Assembly: GCA_938049385.1 (NCBI GenBank)
Contig: CALIBQ010000015.1
Span: 23,744 to 87,743 of the forward strand
DNA length: 64,000 bases
Direction: 5' to 3'
Source of the DNA: an uncultured Anaerolineae bacterium
GTDB taxonomy: Bacteria > Chloroflexota > Anaerolineae > JACIWP01
Both the position numbers and the translations under genes were made by a program. Each line of letters starts with the position of its first letter. Within the stretch, counting starts at the first letter, position 1. Under the pieces are notes generated by a model. It saw only the letters and a program-made list of their open reading frames with translations. It had not been told where the DNA came from and did no database searches. This document shows positions 27,055-36,008 of this stretch, in pieces.

Positions 27055-27150
27055 CTGGTGGTTCAAACCGGGACTACGCCCGCGGAGTTGGTCTGCGCCG
27101 ACTGAAAAAGGGCCTGTGCAGGCAGGTTTCACGGTCTTTACAGCAATTTC
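27055..27150 (-). repeat. Degenerate triple-hairpin module, copy D, reverse orientation
   Basis: Read on the minus strand this stretch follows the order of the element interior (CCTGCCTG, TCAGTCGGCGCAG, then a GGTTT-AAC motif). Hairpins remain at 27086-27103 (AGTTGG with CCGACT) and 27112-27123 (GCCTG with CAGGC). It stands tail to tail with copy B. The terminal repeats are absent. Beyond it, up to the hydrolase stop at 27169, I see nothing further. Confidence 0.45.
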
Positions 27151-27168
27151 ATCAGCCAGGCCGTCTTT

Positions 27169-28488
27169 CTATATCATTTGCGCCGGCAGATGATGCAGTT
27201 CCAAGCCGACGCAGGTCCACTGGCGGAAGCCCTTCCAGTAGGTATGGTCATCGCGGAAGGTGCCGTCGGGATTCTGCGACCAGCGCGCCTGGTTAGCGAT
27301 AGGCACGGGCACGTCCAGGTAGGCCTGGTACTCTGCCATGCCTTTGAGATGCCGGCCCAGGAACGCCGTCAGGAAATGCTGGTTGATGTTGTTACAGCGC
27401 GCGTTGTCCCAGCAGGGCTCCTGATAATGCATGTATTCCCGAAAGCTTGTGGTCGAGATCCGGGGGGCCGGATTCACCACCACCTCATGGATGCCGCCCT
27501 GATAGACCAGCATATAGCGGTCCGAATGCACACATTTTTCAAAGAGATAGCGCACGTTGTGGAAGCCTGAGGTATCGTCCTGGTCTCCCACGATGAAGAA
27601 GGCCGGCACCCGGATGCCCTTCAGCCCCTCCTCGTCGAAAAAGTACGGTGCGCCCCAGGGTGCCATCGGGACGATGGCCTTCACCCGCTCATCCCGGGAG
27701 GCCTCGAAGGACGGATGCCCCCGCACGCGCGCCGCCAGGTAGCCGCCCGGCACACCCCAGGGGAGGTCTACGCTTTCGGGGCGAAAGCCGGCGCCGGCGG
27801 CGTTCAGCACGCCGTAGCCGCCCATGGAATAGCCCATCAGCGCGGTGCGCGTGTCATCCACCAGGCCGGCCAGGAAACTGCCGGAGCCGGCCTGTCCCAT
27901 TCTCCCCAGCTCGTTCAGCACGAAGAGGATATCCAGCGGCCGGTTGAGCAGGGTGCTGGCAAAGCCGGCGGCGTCCCAGTGCGTCGAATCCGTGTGCTCG
28001 ATGGCCGCCACCACATAGCCCTTGGAGGCCAGGTTCTCGGTCAGGTTGGTCATCAGCACCGCGGAGCCGGGATAGCCGTGAGAAAGGATGACCAGCGGGT
28101 AGGGCGCTTCGCTGAAGTCCGGCTCGGCACCCTGCAGAGCGCGGCCGGGGAACGTAAAGGGGATGATGGGGCGGTCGGGATTGTCCGGGCCGCTTCCCAG
28201 GGTATCATGGTAAGTCGTCAGCATCTCGACGCCGGCAGGGATGACCGCCGGGTACCAGACCATGAGGCCCAGAGGACGGTCATAGCGCGGCGCAGGGTTG
28301 GCACCGCTGTAGCGCAGGATGTCAATTTGATCCGGGTTGACCAGGTCCAGCCAGCGCACCCCTACCCCGAATCTGCCGCGCGGAGCCAGCTCCGGCGCGT
28401 CGGGTCGGGGATCGCCGTAGACAAAATCGGGGCCATATTGGGAAGCATTGAGCCATTGGGTGCGGCCGGCGGCCGGCATGACAGACAT
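27169..28488 (-). CDS. Alpha/beta hydrolase, PAF-acetylhydrolase (type II)-like
   Basis: 439 residues. The oxyanion region is YPLVILSHGYPGSAV near residue 124, the nucleophile elbow ALMGYSMGGYG (GxSxG) near residue 205, and the acid/His region is around VGDQDDTSGF and QGGIHEVV. No clear signal peptide is seen. By family it would cleave short acyl esters, but plant-like and bacterial members have varied substrates. It follows the DUF6506-like gene by 21 bases and is probably the last gene of a three-gene transcript with a CPBP protease. Confidence 0.8.
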   Translation of the reverse strand: MSVMPAAGRTQWLNASQYGPDFVYGDPRPDAPELAPRGRFGVGVRWLDLVNPDQIDILRYSGANPAPRYDRPLGLMVWYPAVIPAGVEMLTTYHDTLGSGPDNPDRPIIPFTFPGRALQGAEPDFSEAPYPLVILSHGYPGSAVLMTNLTENLASKGYVVAAIEHTDSTHWDAAGFASTLLNRPLDILFVLNELGRMGQAGSGSFLAGLVDDTRTALMGYSMGGYGVLNAAGAGFRPESVDLPWGVPGGYLAARVRGHPSFEASRDERVKAIVPMAPWGAPYFFDEEGLKGIRVPAFFIVGDQDDTSGFHNVRYLFEKCVHSDRYMLVYQGGIHEVVVNPAPRISTTSFREYMHYQEPCWDNARCNNINQHFLTAFLGRHLKGMAEYQAYLDVPVPIANQARWSQNPDGTFRDDHTYWKGFRQWTCVGLELHHLPAQMI

Positions 28489-28509
28489 TCTCTTTCGGTA
28501 CGGGTCAGT

Positions 28510-28830
28510 TTACTTGCGGAACCAGCCCTCGCGCGCCATAACCTCCATGACCACGGCATTGCTGGGGGAATCGCCGCGGGCGGCGAAAATGCCGACAGCC
28601 GGCCCAAGGGCCTCCGCTAATTCCGCGATGTCTTTATGTGTGAAGCCCGGGCAGAGCACGACGGCGTGAATGCCTTCTGCCTGGGCCAGATGCCGGCAGA
28701 CCTCTAAGGCCTGCATCTGATTCTGCACCACGCGCACGAAAAGCTTATAGGTAGGGGTCTCCACGACGCATTGGTGTCTTGCCGGCTCTGCATCGGGGGC
28801 ATGGGCCAGGAACACCGCTTTGAATGTCAT
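28510..28830 (-). CDS. Small conserved protein, DUF6506-like
   Basis: 106 residues. It begins MTFKAVFLAHAPDAEP, with GFTHKDIAELAEALG and VGIFAARGDSPSNA near the C-terminus, the pattern I associate with DUF6506; function is not known. GGAGG sits eight bases before the ATG at 28830. An ATG at 28836 makes a TGATG overlap with the upstream protease gene but has too short a spacer. The protein is soluble, with no membrane segment. A much longer open frame in this register runs up to 29562, but that part is antisense-type noise over the protease gene. Confidence 0.7.
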   Translation of the reverse strand: MTFKAVFLAHAPDAEPARHQCVVETPTYKLFVRVVQNQMQALEVCRHLAQAEGIHAVVLCPGFTHKDIAELAEALGPAVGIFAARGDSPSNAVVMEVMAREGWFRK

Positions 28831-28835
28831 ACGCA

Positions 28836-29630
28836 TCACCTCCGTATGAACCGCCTCGGACCATATCGCAGGACGATGCCCATCGCAAAAACTGTTGTCA
28901 GCGCGACAACCGGCCAGTAAGAGGACTGATACACGCCCATCTCCAGCAGGACGAACGCGATGGTGTTGGACATGGCGTGGAAGATGCTCACGAAGAGCAG
29001 ACTGCCGCCGGTGTGTAGGTACAACCAGGTGTAGATGATAGTGAGGGCCAGGCTGAAAATCAGCTCGCCGGCCCAGGGCAGGCCGGCCATGGGCGACGAG
29101 GGATTGAGCATAAGCGGGAGATGCCACAGGCTCCACAGGATGCCCATGATGAAAGCGATCATCAGGTCGTTGTATCTCTCTTGCAGTCGCGGCAGGGCGA
29201 ATCCCCGCCACCCAATCTCCTCCCACACATTGGAGAACAGCATCATGACAAAAATGGGCACGAGGCTTCCCCAGGCGAATTGGTCCAGCGCCGGCGGTGC
29301 ACTGCCCAGAACCGCCCCGATGCCTAGAGCGACAGCGGCTGTCACTGCCCAGAAGCCGAAGACAAACACGAACCAGCCGGGAGAGGCTTTCCACTGCAAC
29401 AAGGAGCCGAACAACCTGCGTATGCCCGCCGTATCGCGAAGCCGCAGGAGGACAATGACAGCGGCCAGGGTTGGGCCAGCGCCGGCCAGCAGGTTGAACA
29501 GAGGGTTGTCGAACGGAAAAGCCCGGCGCGCGTACAGCGCCTGGGGAACCCATCCCAGCCATGATATGGCAAAGGCCAGGATGTAAAAGGCTGTTACGGG
29601 ATGTCGGGTCGCCAATGAACGATCGTGCAC
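28836..29630 (-). CDS. CPBP-family intramembrane glutamic protease
   Basis: About 264 residues with some seven or eight membrane helices. The catalytic pair is in SNVWEEIGWRGFALPRLQ (Glu-Glu-x3-Arg), followed by MGILWSLWHLPL (His) and IFHAMSN (His-x3-Asn), the three motifs of the CAAX/Abi protease family. The GTG at 29630 is preferred: GGAG lies eight bases upstream and a strong promoter starts transcription near 29682. A GTG at 29669 is also in frame. The target could be prenylated or signal peptides, or membrane-stress signalling; the sequence does not say. Confidence 0.85.
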   Translation of the reverse strand: MHDRSLATRHPVTAFYILAFAISWLGWVPQALYARRAFPFDNPLFNLLAGAGPTLAAVIVLLRLRDTAGIRRLFGSLLQWKASPGWFVFVFGFWAVTAAVALGIGAVLGSAPPALDQFAWGSLVPIFVMMLFSNVWEEIGWRGFALPRLQERYNDLMIAFIMGILWSLWHLPLMLNPSSPMAGLPWAGELIFSLALTIIYTWLYLHTGGSLLFVSIFHAMSNTIAFVLLEMGVYQSSYWPVVALTTVFAMGIVLRYGPRRFIRR

Positions 29631-29688
29631 GTCTTTTGCTCCACTTTCAAGACCTGCTGGCCGGCTCACTCATGCGCAATCAGGCGCG

Positions 29689-29717
29689 ATTGTAGTGCGG
29701 GGCGCATGCGCTGTCAA
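29689..29717 (-). promoter_or_regulatory. Strong sigma70-type promoter for the CPBP protease operon
   Basis: Minus-strand TTGACA (29717-29712), a 17-base spacer and TACAAT (29694-29689). The -35 box overlaps the stop codon of the upstream oxidoreductase gene, so this operon can be transcribed independently of it. Confidence 0.7.
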
Positions 29718-31615
29718 GGAGAGCGCTTCACCCCTTCCTGCATCAGCGGCCAGGCCCAGCCCACCCCCAGCTCAATCAGCTTGGCACGCGTGGGAATGCC
29801 CGTATCCTCGTCCCAGCCCATCATGGCGTAGTAGAGGCGGAGCGATTCTTGGAAGGCCTTGCGGTCCAGCGGCACGCCCTTGGGCGAGGCCTCGATGGGT
29901 TCGAAGAAGCGCGCCGGCAGGGTGTCATCCTTCGCTGTCATCCCGCGCCGCACGTTGACCGCTCTTGCCAGTGTTACACTCCGCTCCCCCACCTTGGTCA
30001 GCTCAAACATGTTGGTGTTCCAGCCAGTGGCGGCCCGCACTGCTTCGGCGACCAGCGGGAAGTCGGTCATGTACGGCTGGCCGAAGCACAGCTCCAGCAC
30101 GTTGAACAGGCTCCACCAGTGCACATCGTACACGAACAGCCGCACCTTCTCCGGCGTCAGCTCCGTCGCCCGGATGGGGTCCAAGATGCCCAGCGAGCGG
30201 ATGCGGTTGAACATGGGGTTGTCCTCGTCCTCGTACCACACGTCATGCACGTTGTGCACATGGTCGGCGCCAGTGGGGGAAACGGCATAGCCCAGCCCGG
30301 TGAGGTGCTTGGCGCGCGGCTCGTGCATGGGCAGTTCCTGTCCCTTCACATGCATGGCAAACTGCTCGGTGCCGCGCCCGATCTTCTTCGAAGCCCGGTA
30401 CACTCCCTCGGCCAGCAGATCGCCGAAGCCCTGACGTTCGGCGATCATTTGCACGAGCTTGACCACCATATCCCCATCGCCGAAGCGAAGCTCCAGGCCG
30501 CCGGTATCCTCTTTGGTGATGAGGCCGCGCTCGAAGCACTCCATGGCCCAGGCGATGTTAACGCCGGCGGCAATCGTGTCAATGGTATACGCGTTGCAGA
30601 TTTCGTTGGCCTTGCACAGCGCGACCAGGTCGTCCACGCCAACCAGTGAGCCGAGCGCGGCGCCGGTCTCGTATTCCGGTCCGCCGTAGGTGGGGCTGAC
30701 CTCGTATGGCTCGTGGGCCTCCACGACACGCTTGCATTTGTTCCGGCAGGCGAAACAGCTCTCTCGGTCAATCAGCAGGGTCTCGGCAAGGGTGGCGCCG
30801 GTGATTTTTTCGGCGCCGGCAAAGGAGCCAGCGCGAAAGTTGTACGTCGGCAGGGCGCCGGCGGCGCTCAGCGCCTCCAAGCCGCCGATGGTCCCCAGAT
30901 TCGTGTTGCATTCCTCCAGCGATGGCCCCCGCTCCCGATAGGCCTGGATACAGCGCTTAATGCCCTCCGGGTCCGCCACCGGCACCTGCTTGTTCGAACC
31001 CCGCACGTAGATGCCCTTCAGGCGTTTGGAGCCCATGACCGCGCCCATGCCGCACCGGCCGTAGAAATGGGTAATGTCATTGGCGATGCTGGCATAGCGC
31101 ACCAGCTTCTCCGCCCCTGGCCCGATGGAGGCCGAACGGATGCGCCGCTCCCCTAGCTCGTCCTGCACCGCCTCCAGCGCCTCAGCGGTCTTCAGCCCCC
31201 ACAGCCGGGAGGCATCGCGCAGTTCCGCCTGGCCGTCGTGGATCCAGAGGTACACCGGCTTTGGGGACTGCCCCTGGATGACGACAGCGTCAAAGCCGGC
31301 GAACTTCAGCTCGGCACCGAAGAACCCGCCTGACTCGCTCTCGCCGTAGCCGCCGGTGAGGGGGTTATAGGCGCCGGCGCTGTTGCGGCCGCTGTAGCCG
31401 ATGGGCACGCCGGTCAGCACCCCGGTGGCGAAAATCAGCGGATTGTCCGGCCCCAATGGGTCCGCGTCGCGGGGCGCCTCTTTCAGCAGGTAATAGGCGA
31501 TGATGTTGCGCCCGCCCATATAGGTGCGGTAGAATTTGTCGTCGGGGGATTCCGTCCAGATGCGGCCGTCGGAAAGGTTGACCCGCAGGATTTTGCCCAC
31601 ATATCCGAATCCCAT
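29714..31615 (-). CDS. Aldehyde:ferredoxin oxidoreductase (tungstopterin enzyme)
   Basis: 633 residues, the family length. The N-terminal domain binds the metal-pterin cofactor (YMGGRNIIAYYLL and ATGVLTGVPIGYSGR). FYGRCGMGAVMGSKRLKGI follows near residue 190. The 4Fe-4S ligands are CFACRNKC (C-x2-C-x3-C) near residue 280 and a last Cys in LELCFGQPY near residue 510. It oxidises aldehydes to acids and reduces ferredoxin in the cytoplasm, usually with tungsten. GGAGG lies six bases before the ATG. It is divergent from ridA with overlapping -35 boxes. Tungstate uptake and pterin genes are not in the window. The exact aldehyde is unknown. Confidence 0.93.
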   Translation of the reverse strand: MGFGYVGKILRVNLSDGRIWTESPDDKFYRTYMGGRNIIAYYLLKEAPRDADPLGPDNPLIFATGVLTGVPIGYSGRNSAGAYNPLTGGYGESESGGFFGAELKFAGFDAVVIQGQSPKPVYLWIHDGQAELRDASRLWGLKTAEALEAVQDELGERRIRSASIGPGAEKLVRYASIANDITHFYGRCGMGAVMGSKRLKGIYVRGSNKQVPVADPEGIKRCIQAYRERGPSLEECNTNLGTIGGLEALSAAGALPTYNFRAGSFAGAEKITGATLAETLLIDRESCFACRNKCKRVVEAHEPYEVSPTYGGPEYETGAALGSLVGVDDLVALCKANEICNAYTIDTIAAGVNIAWAMECFERGLITKEDTGGLELRFGDGDMVVKLVQMIAERQGFGDLLAEGVYRASKKIGRGTEQFAMHVKGQELPMHEPRAKHLTGLGYAVSPTGADHVHNVHDVWYEDEDNPMFNRIRSLGILDPIRATELTPEKVRLFVYDVHWWSLFNVLELCFGQPYMTDFPLVAEAVRAATGWNTNMFELTKVGERSVTLARAVNVRRGMTAKDDTLPARFFEPIEASPKGVPLDRKAFQESLRLYYAMMGWDEDTGIPTRAKLIELGVGWAWPLMQEGVKRSP

Positions 31616-31670
31616 GGCGCGCCTCCATCCTTGATTGGACTGGTGTTATGCTTGTCAGACCACTTTGCCC

Positions 31671-31699
31671 ATTATAGCATACGCGGTGGGTTTTGACAA
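31671..31699 (-). promoter_or_regulatory. Promoter of the aldehyde oxidoreductase gene
   Basis: Minus-strand TTGTCA (31699-31694), a 17-base spacer and a perfect TATAAT (31676-31671). The -35 box overlaps that of the divergent ridA promoter at 31693-31698. Confidence 0.65.
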
Positions 31700-31720
31700 C
31701 CGCCCACTGCATGGTATCAT
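31693..31720 (+). promoter_or_regulatory. Promoter of ridA
   Basis: A perfect TTGACA (31693-31698), a 16-base spacer and TATCAT (31715-31720), 40 bases before the ridA ATG. It shares five bases of its -35 box with the divergent promoter. Confidence 0.65.
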
Positions 31721-31760
31721 GGCGGCAGTTTGCTCATATCCTGTCATTCGGAGGTGCACC

Positions 31761-32144
31761 ATGTCCCGTGAGGTCATCGCCACATCGAAGGCGCCGGCCG
31801 CGGTCGGCCCCTATTCCCAGGCCATCAAGGCCAACGGCTTCGTCTTCACCGCCGGCCAGTTGGGGCTGGACCCCGCCGCCGGCAAGCTGGTCGAGGGTGA
31901 CGTGACGGACCAGGCCCGCCAGGCCCTCAAGAATCTGCAGGCCATCCTGGAGGCCGCCGGCTCTTCTCTGGATCAGGTGGTGAAGGTCACTGTGTTCCTG
32001 AAGGACATCAACGACTTCAAGCGGGTCAACGAGGTCTATGCCGAGTTCTTCAAGGCCAATCCGCCGGCGCGCTCTGCCGTGCAGGTCGCCGCACTGCCGC
32101 TCGGCGGCCTGGTCGAGATCGAGGCTGTCGCAGTGGCTCCATAA
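31761..32144 (+). CDS. ridA: RidA-family enamine/imine deaminase
   Basis: 127 residues, the typical size. It has KAPAAVGPYSQAIKANGFVF at the start, GDVTDQARQALKNLQAILE in the middle, and the C-terminal signature NPPARSAVQVAALPLGGLVEIE with the conserved Arg. RidA hydrolyses reactive enamines made by PLP enzymes. GGAGG lies six bases before the ATG at 31761; the frame is open further upstream, but that part covers the promoter. A strong terminator follows eight bases after the stop. Confidence 0.95.
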   Translation: MSREVIATSKAPAAVGPYSQAIKANGFVFTAGQLGLDPAAGKLVEGDVTDQARQALKNLQAILEAAGSSLDQVVKVTVFLKDINDFKRVNEVYAEFFKANPPARSAVQVAALPLGGLVEIEAVAVAP

Positions 32145-32151
32145 CGAAAAG

Positions 32152-32187
32152 CCTCCCGCAGGAACGCATCCTGCGGGAGGTCTCTTT
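32152..32187 (+). terminator. Bidirectional intrinsic terminator
   Basis: CCTCCCGCAGGA (32152-32163) pairs perfectly with 32169-32180 across loop ACGCA. TCTCTTT follows on the plus strand and GCTTTTC on the minus strand. It can serve both ridA and the convergent secreted-protein gene, whose stop codon lies at its edge. Confidence 0.85.
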
Positions 32188-35100
32188 ATCGGCCCCCTCC
32201 GGCAAGGGAAAGGATGAAGGGTAGCAGTGTCCTCGCCATGCCGGCGCCCCGTAAGGTGACCATGCCGTCGGCGGGATTGCCGGCGTTGCTGAAGATCACC
32301 AGCGTGTCGTTCCAGATGCCCGATGCCGGCGGCGAGAAAGCGATGATGAAGCTCTCGTACTGGCCGCGCGGGATCACCACGGGGAACTGCGTGGGGCGCG
32401 TCAGGCGGAACGCCCTGCCATCCACGAACGACGCGCCGGTGATGACCAGGTTGGCACAGCCGTTGGCGATGGGCGGGAAGGAGACCCATACCTCTTCCTG
32501 CGCGGTGCGGCCGGCCGGCAGGCTCCCGAAATCAATGCTCCGGCGGGAGACAGCGATCCGCACCTCGCATGCCGGCGTGGTCGTCGGCGTGGGTGTTGGT
32601 CCCGCCGTAGCGGTCGCGGTGGGCGTCAGGGTGCTGGTGGCCGTGGGCGTTGTGGTCGGCGTGGGCGAAGGCGTGGCGGTGGGGACAGTCCCCGTCGGCG
32701 TCCATGTGGCGGTGGCTGTGGGCGTCGGGTTGTAGGTGTGCGTGGCTGTCGGCGTAAATGTGCTCGTAGGTGTCGCCGTGCGCGTGGCAGTGGGCGTGGC
32801 AGTGGGCGTGGCGGTGGGCACAGCCGCCGGCACCTGATAGACGATCTGCAGTTTCGGGCGATTGGCAGGGACAACGGTGTATTCCGAGGAGGCGAAGCGG
32901 TAGTACAGGCTTCCCTGGCCCGGCCCCAGGAGCAGGACCCCAAAATTGCCGGCGGGATTGCGCACCCAGTCTGCCACCAGCGAAGTGATATCGAAGTTCA
33001 GCCAGGTATTGACGTTCGATGCGGTCTGTATGGCGGCCGGCGTCGGGTCAAAGTCGCCGCCGGGCGTCTGCCAGGGAACGCCGGCACGCGCCAGGTTCCA
33101 GGTAGCCTGTGCCTCGTTCCAGGCGTTCAACACCCGATGCGCGGTGATGGTCATGGGCTGGCTGGGATAGCGGTAGGTGGGCCACAAGCTCAGCGTGGCC
33201 TGCAGTATCGCGGCGTGGGGCGGGATACTCGATAGGTCGAAGGCCACCAGCACGCGCAGGGCACTGTCAGCGCGTAGCCACAGCGCGTCCTCCATACCGT
33301 GCACTTGAGTGGGATTCCAGGCGTCCGGGCTGGTGTCCTGGACACCTTGATACCCTTCCAGCCCCCGCTGAAGCACGATGGTGGTGGGCACCGGCGTGGC
33401 CGTCGGCGTGGGCGTATAAATGGGCGTGGGTGTTGGTGTCGGCGTGGGGATGAAATAGCTGACGCTGAGGTAAGGGCGTTTGCCGGCATCCGCATATTCC
33501 CGCGAATAGGCCGAGTAGCGCACATACGGGTGCACACCCAGCTCACCGCGGATCAACACCCCTTCGTTGGGCAAGGCGCCGCTGACCCACTCCTGCACCA
33601 GCGGTGTGATGTCCCAGGAGACCCATCCCAGGCCCGTCAGGAGGGCGGCCGCCGCCGGCTCCCCGCGCCGATCGGCCGGCACGCCGTTGGCGCCTCCCAC
33701 GGACCAGTTCTGCCCGACGGAAGCCTGTCCCCAAGTGGCTTCGTTTTCGACCCAGTGCCGGTTGACGGCATAGGCCCAGGCGTTCATGGTGTCCACTGCA
33801 CTGCGCTCGCCGAAGTATAGGTACATCTGGGCGCTGGTGATGACGGCGTCGCGTGGGATGGCGGAAAGGTCAAAGCGCAGGAGTATCTCCTGCCGGCTGT
33901 CCTCCACCACATGGAGCAGGGGGCTGGCGCCGAGATTCACCGCCGGCTGGTACAGGTCCAGCGTGGTATCCGCCTCCGCGAGAACATCGTCATGGCCGGA
34001 TGCCGGCACGGTGGGGGTAGGGGTGCCGGCCGGCGTCGCAGTCATGGTTGGCGTCGGCGTGCGGGTCGGCGTGGCGGCGGATGACGTAGCGGTGCGCGTC
34101 GGGGTAGGGGTCGGTGTGTAGGTTGCCCCGCCCTGAGGGGTCACGGTAGGCGTGGGCGCGGGGAGGAGGGCCGGCTGGCGCTCGACCACCACCATGTGGA
34201 TGATCTCATCCCCATCGCCGCGACAGTCAATGTGGAAATCGCTCCCGCCGGCCTGTCGGTTGGCGAGCCGCGCGTCGTAGAGCACGAAGCTCACACGCTT
34301 CCAGGTATTGGTGTTGGTCTTATACACGGTGCCGGCGCTTTCCTCCGGCGAGTTGGCGCCGTCGTACTTCAGCTCCCAGGCGTCATAGCCGCGGTCGAAG
34401 TACGTTACCGTGATGGTCACGGGCGCGGTGATAGTGAAAGCATCGTCCAGCTTGAAGAACATATAGGGGTTGCTGGTGGCCTGGTCGGTGCGGCGCGTGA
34501 TCCAGCCCTCTTTCGTGCCGGCCAGATAGCTCACGTTCACCTCGTCCACCAGCGAGCCCTGCTGAATCTCATATCCCTCGCAGTAGTCCTGGGCGGTGCG
34601 CGAGGTCTGCTGGGGGTTGCAGAAGCCGTCCCGCCAGGTGATAGCGCGTGTGTCGCCGCCGGGCACGGTGTCATCCTGCACGAGCCATTCGCCGAAGTTG
34701 CCGCGCTCGGCGTACCAGTAAAAGCCGGACTCGCGCAGGGCGACCCAGGCCGCCGGCGCGGTCTCGACGCTTTGCCCCAGCATGCGGTTGGCGAAGCGCA
34801 GGATATCGGCGTTCGCAGTATCGGTGATGATCTGCCGGCCCAGCACCAGGTAATCGGCATGCTTGGCCAGCCCGCTCAGAATGCCCCAGTAGGCCAGCGT
34901 GGAATCAGCCAGGTAATAGGGGTAGGTCCCCTCCCAGGCCACCGGCACCTCGGTCCAGTGGAGCAGGATGGGGTCGTAGGCGCCACAGCGGTAGAGCGAA
35001 TAGCCTGGATCGTCAATGACGGTGGCATCGGCATCGGCCGCCAGGCCGTTGTGCTTCAGGCCCACGTACAGCGAGGCGGCGTAATTGGTGAAATCACGGC

Positions 35101-35824
35101 GCTCGCAGGGTGAGAGGAAGCGCGGCGCGAACTGCAGGAAGAGGGTTTTATTGCGAAACGCCTGGCGGTATATGTTGGTGATGGCGTTGACAGTGGCGAT
35201 CCATTTGGCGCTGTCCAGGCCGGCGGCTTTCAGGCAGTCATTGGCGCTGGCCTCCGCCGGCGTCGTCTCGCCGTACATGCCGACCGAAACCTGCACCCAA
35301 GCGATGCGCGGGTCATTGTCATAGCGAGCCGCCAAGGCGCGCACGAAGTTACCGAACTTCTGCTGATAGAGGGAATTCCAGTAATGAGGGATGCGCTTGC
35401 CACTGCAGTAGACGGAAGGGACGCCGGCGCTGTACACCCACAGCGGCGTGGCGCTGTCCGCCGGCGCCTCGTTGCGGAAGGTGTCCACGGCGATGCCGAC
35501 TGGCTTGCCGGCGGCCGCCTGATTATCCAGCCAGGTGTCAATCAGCCCCCACTGATACTGCCCCTCGGCCGGCTCCAGCGCGCTCCAGGACCAGTCCTGG
35601 TGTCCCCCCACGATGATGCCGGGATAGTTGGCCGGCGTCAGACCGGAGCGTCCATCGTCCTGGAAGACGTAAATGCCCGGCGAAGGGACGCGCGGGGCCG
35701 GAAACTGTGCGGATGGTTCTGCCGGCGCGTGGGCCGCGGCCGGCGCCACCCGGCCCAGTACAACCGTCATGCATACCAGCGCAAGCAGGAGCACGAACCA
35801 GCGCGCCAAAGAAGTGGTTTTCAT
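32186..35824 (-). CDS. Large secreted multidomain protein: GH-like domain, two DNRLRE domains, Thr/Pro linkers
   Basis: 1212 residues. A signal peptide (about 1-31, with AAA before the cut) leads to a domain of about 500 residues. Its [25 protein letters not shown] and [21 protein letters not shown] segments resemble clan GH-A beta-galactosidase-type enzymes, but with no confident catalytic Glu pair. Three Thr/Pro linkers separate two DNRLRE domains ([15 protein letters not shown] and [15 protein letters not shown], each ending in a VQEWV/VADWV-type strand). A C-terminal choice-of-anchor-like beta domain ([14 protein letters not shown]) follows, and the chain ends [13 protein letters not shown]. 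It is probably a cell-surface glycan-binding or degrading protein. Substrate and exact family are uncertain. Confidence 0.78.
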   Translation of the reverse strand: MKTTSLARWFVLLLALVCMTVVLGRVAPAAAHAPAEPSAQFPAPRVPSPGIYVFQDDGRSGLTPANYPGIIVGGHQDWSWSALEPAEGQYQWGLIDTWLDNQAAAGKPVGIAVDTFRNEAPADSATPLWVYSAGVPSVYCSGKRIPHYWNSLYQQKFGNFVRALAARYDNDPRIAWVQVSVGMYGETTPAEASANDCLKAAGLDSAKWIATVNAITNIYRQAFRNKTLFLQFAPRFLSPCERRDFTNYAASLYVGLKHNGLAADADATVIDDPGYSLYRCGAYDPILLHWTEVPVAWEGTYPYYLADSTLAYWGILSGLAKHADYLVLGRQIITDTANADILRFANRMLGQSVETAPAAWVALRESGFYWYAERGNFGEWLVQDDTVPGGDTRAITWRDGFCNPQQTSRTAQDYCEGYEIQQGSLVDEVNVSYLAGTKEGWITRRTDQATSNPYMFFKLDDAFTITAPVTITVTYFDRGYDAWELKYDGANSPEESAGTVYKTNTNTWKRVSFVLYDARLANRQAGGSDFHIDCRGDGDEIIHMVVVERQPALLPAPTPTVTPQGGATYTPTPTPTRTATSSAATPTRTPTPTMTATPAGTPTPTVPASGHDDVLAEADTTLDLYQPAVNLGASPLLHVVEDSRQEILLRFDLSAIPRDAVITSAQMYLYFGERSAVDTMNAWAYAVNRHWVENEATWGQASVGQNWSVGGANGVPADRRGEPAAAALLTGLGWVSWDITPLVQEWVSGALPNEGVLIRGELGVHPYVRYSAYSREYADAGKRPYLSVSYFIPTPTPTPTPIYTPTPTATPVPTTIVLQRGLEGYQGVQDTSPDAWNPTQVHGMEDALWLRADSALRVLVAFDLSSIPPHAAILQATLSLWPTYRYPSQPMTITAHRVLNAWNEAQATWNLARAGVPWQTPGGDFDPTPAAIQTASNVNTWLNFDITSLVADWVRNPAGNFGVLLLGPGQGSLYYRFASSEYTVVPANRPKLQIVYQVPAAVPTATPTATPTATRTATPTSTFTPTATHTYNPTPTATATWTPTGTVPTATPSPTPTTTPTATSTLTPTATATAGPTPTPTTTPACEVRIAVSRRSIDFGSLPAGRTAQEEVWVSFPPIANGCANLVITGASFVDGRAFRLTRPTQFPVVIPRGQYESFIIAFSPPASGIWNDTLVIFSNAGNPADGMVTLRGAGMARTLLPFILSLAGGGR

Positions 35825-35874
35825 TCAGATGGCTCCCGAATTGTGGATGAAGGGATACAGGGAAAAGGCCGGCG

Positions 35875-35903
35875 TTGCGCAATTGCCCTGCACATTATAT
35901 AAT
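35875..35903 (+). promoter_or_regulatory. Possible promoter for the NUDIX gene
   Basis: TTGCGC (35875-35880), a 17-base spacer and a perfect TATAAT (35898-35903), about 105 bases before the ATG. The -10 lies in the 12-base palindrome CATTATATAATG (35893-35904), so the same box can be read on the other strand. Confidence 0.45.
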
Positions 35904-35927
35904 GACGGGGAAAATGATGTCCCGTCA
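35903..35927. promoter_or_regulatory. Inverted repeat between divergent genes, operator-like
   Basis: TGACGGG (35903-35909) and CCCGTCA (35921-35927) are perfectly complementary across 11 bases, roughly one helical turn. It lies next to the TATAAT palindrome and between two predicted start sites, as a repressor site or leader hairpin would. Confidence 0.4.
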
Positions 35928-35956
35928 CGGCATGACAAACAGCCATTCTGCCCCTG

Positions 35957-35985
35957 AGTATAACAGACTGTTTGCAAAGGGACAA
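35957..35985 (-). promoter_or_regulatory. Possible promoter for the large secreted protein
   Basis: Minus-strand TTGTCC (35985-35980), a 17-base spacer and TATACT (35962-35957). It would give a leader of about 125 bases containing the inverted repeat at 35903-35927. Confidence 0.45.
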
Positions 35986-36008
35986 AATCGGTAAGAGAAG
36001 AGGCACGC

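Noticed and set aside
28831..29562. Long N-terminal extension of the DUF6506-like frame
   Set aside because: It overlaps the CPBP protease, whose three catalytic motifs are clear; the extension has no domain and the ribosome-binding site is at 28830.
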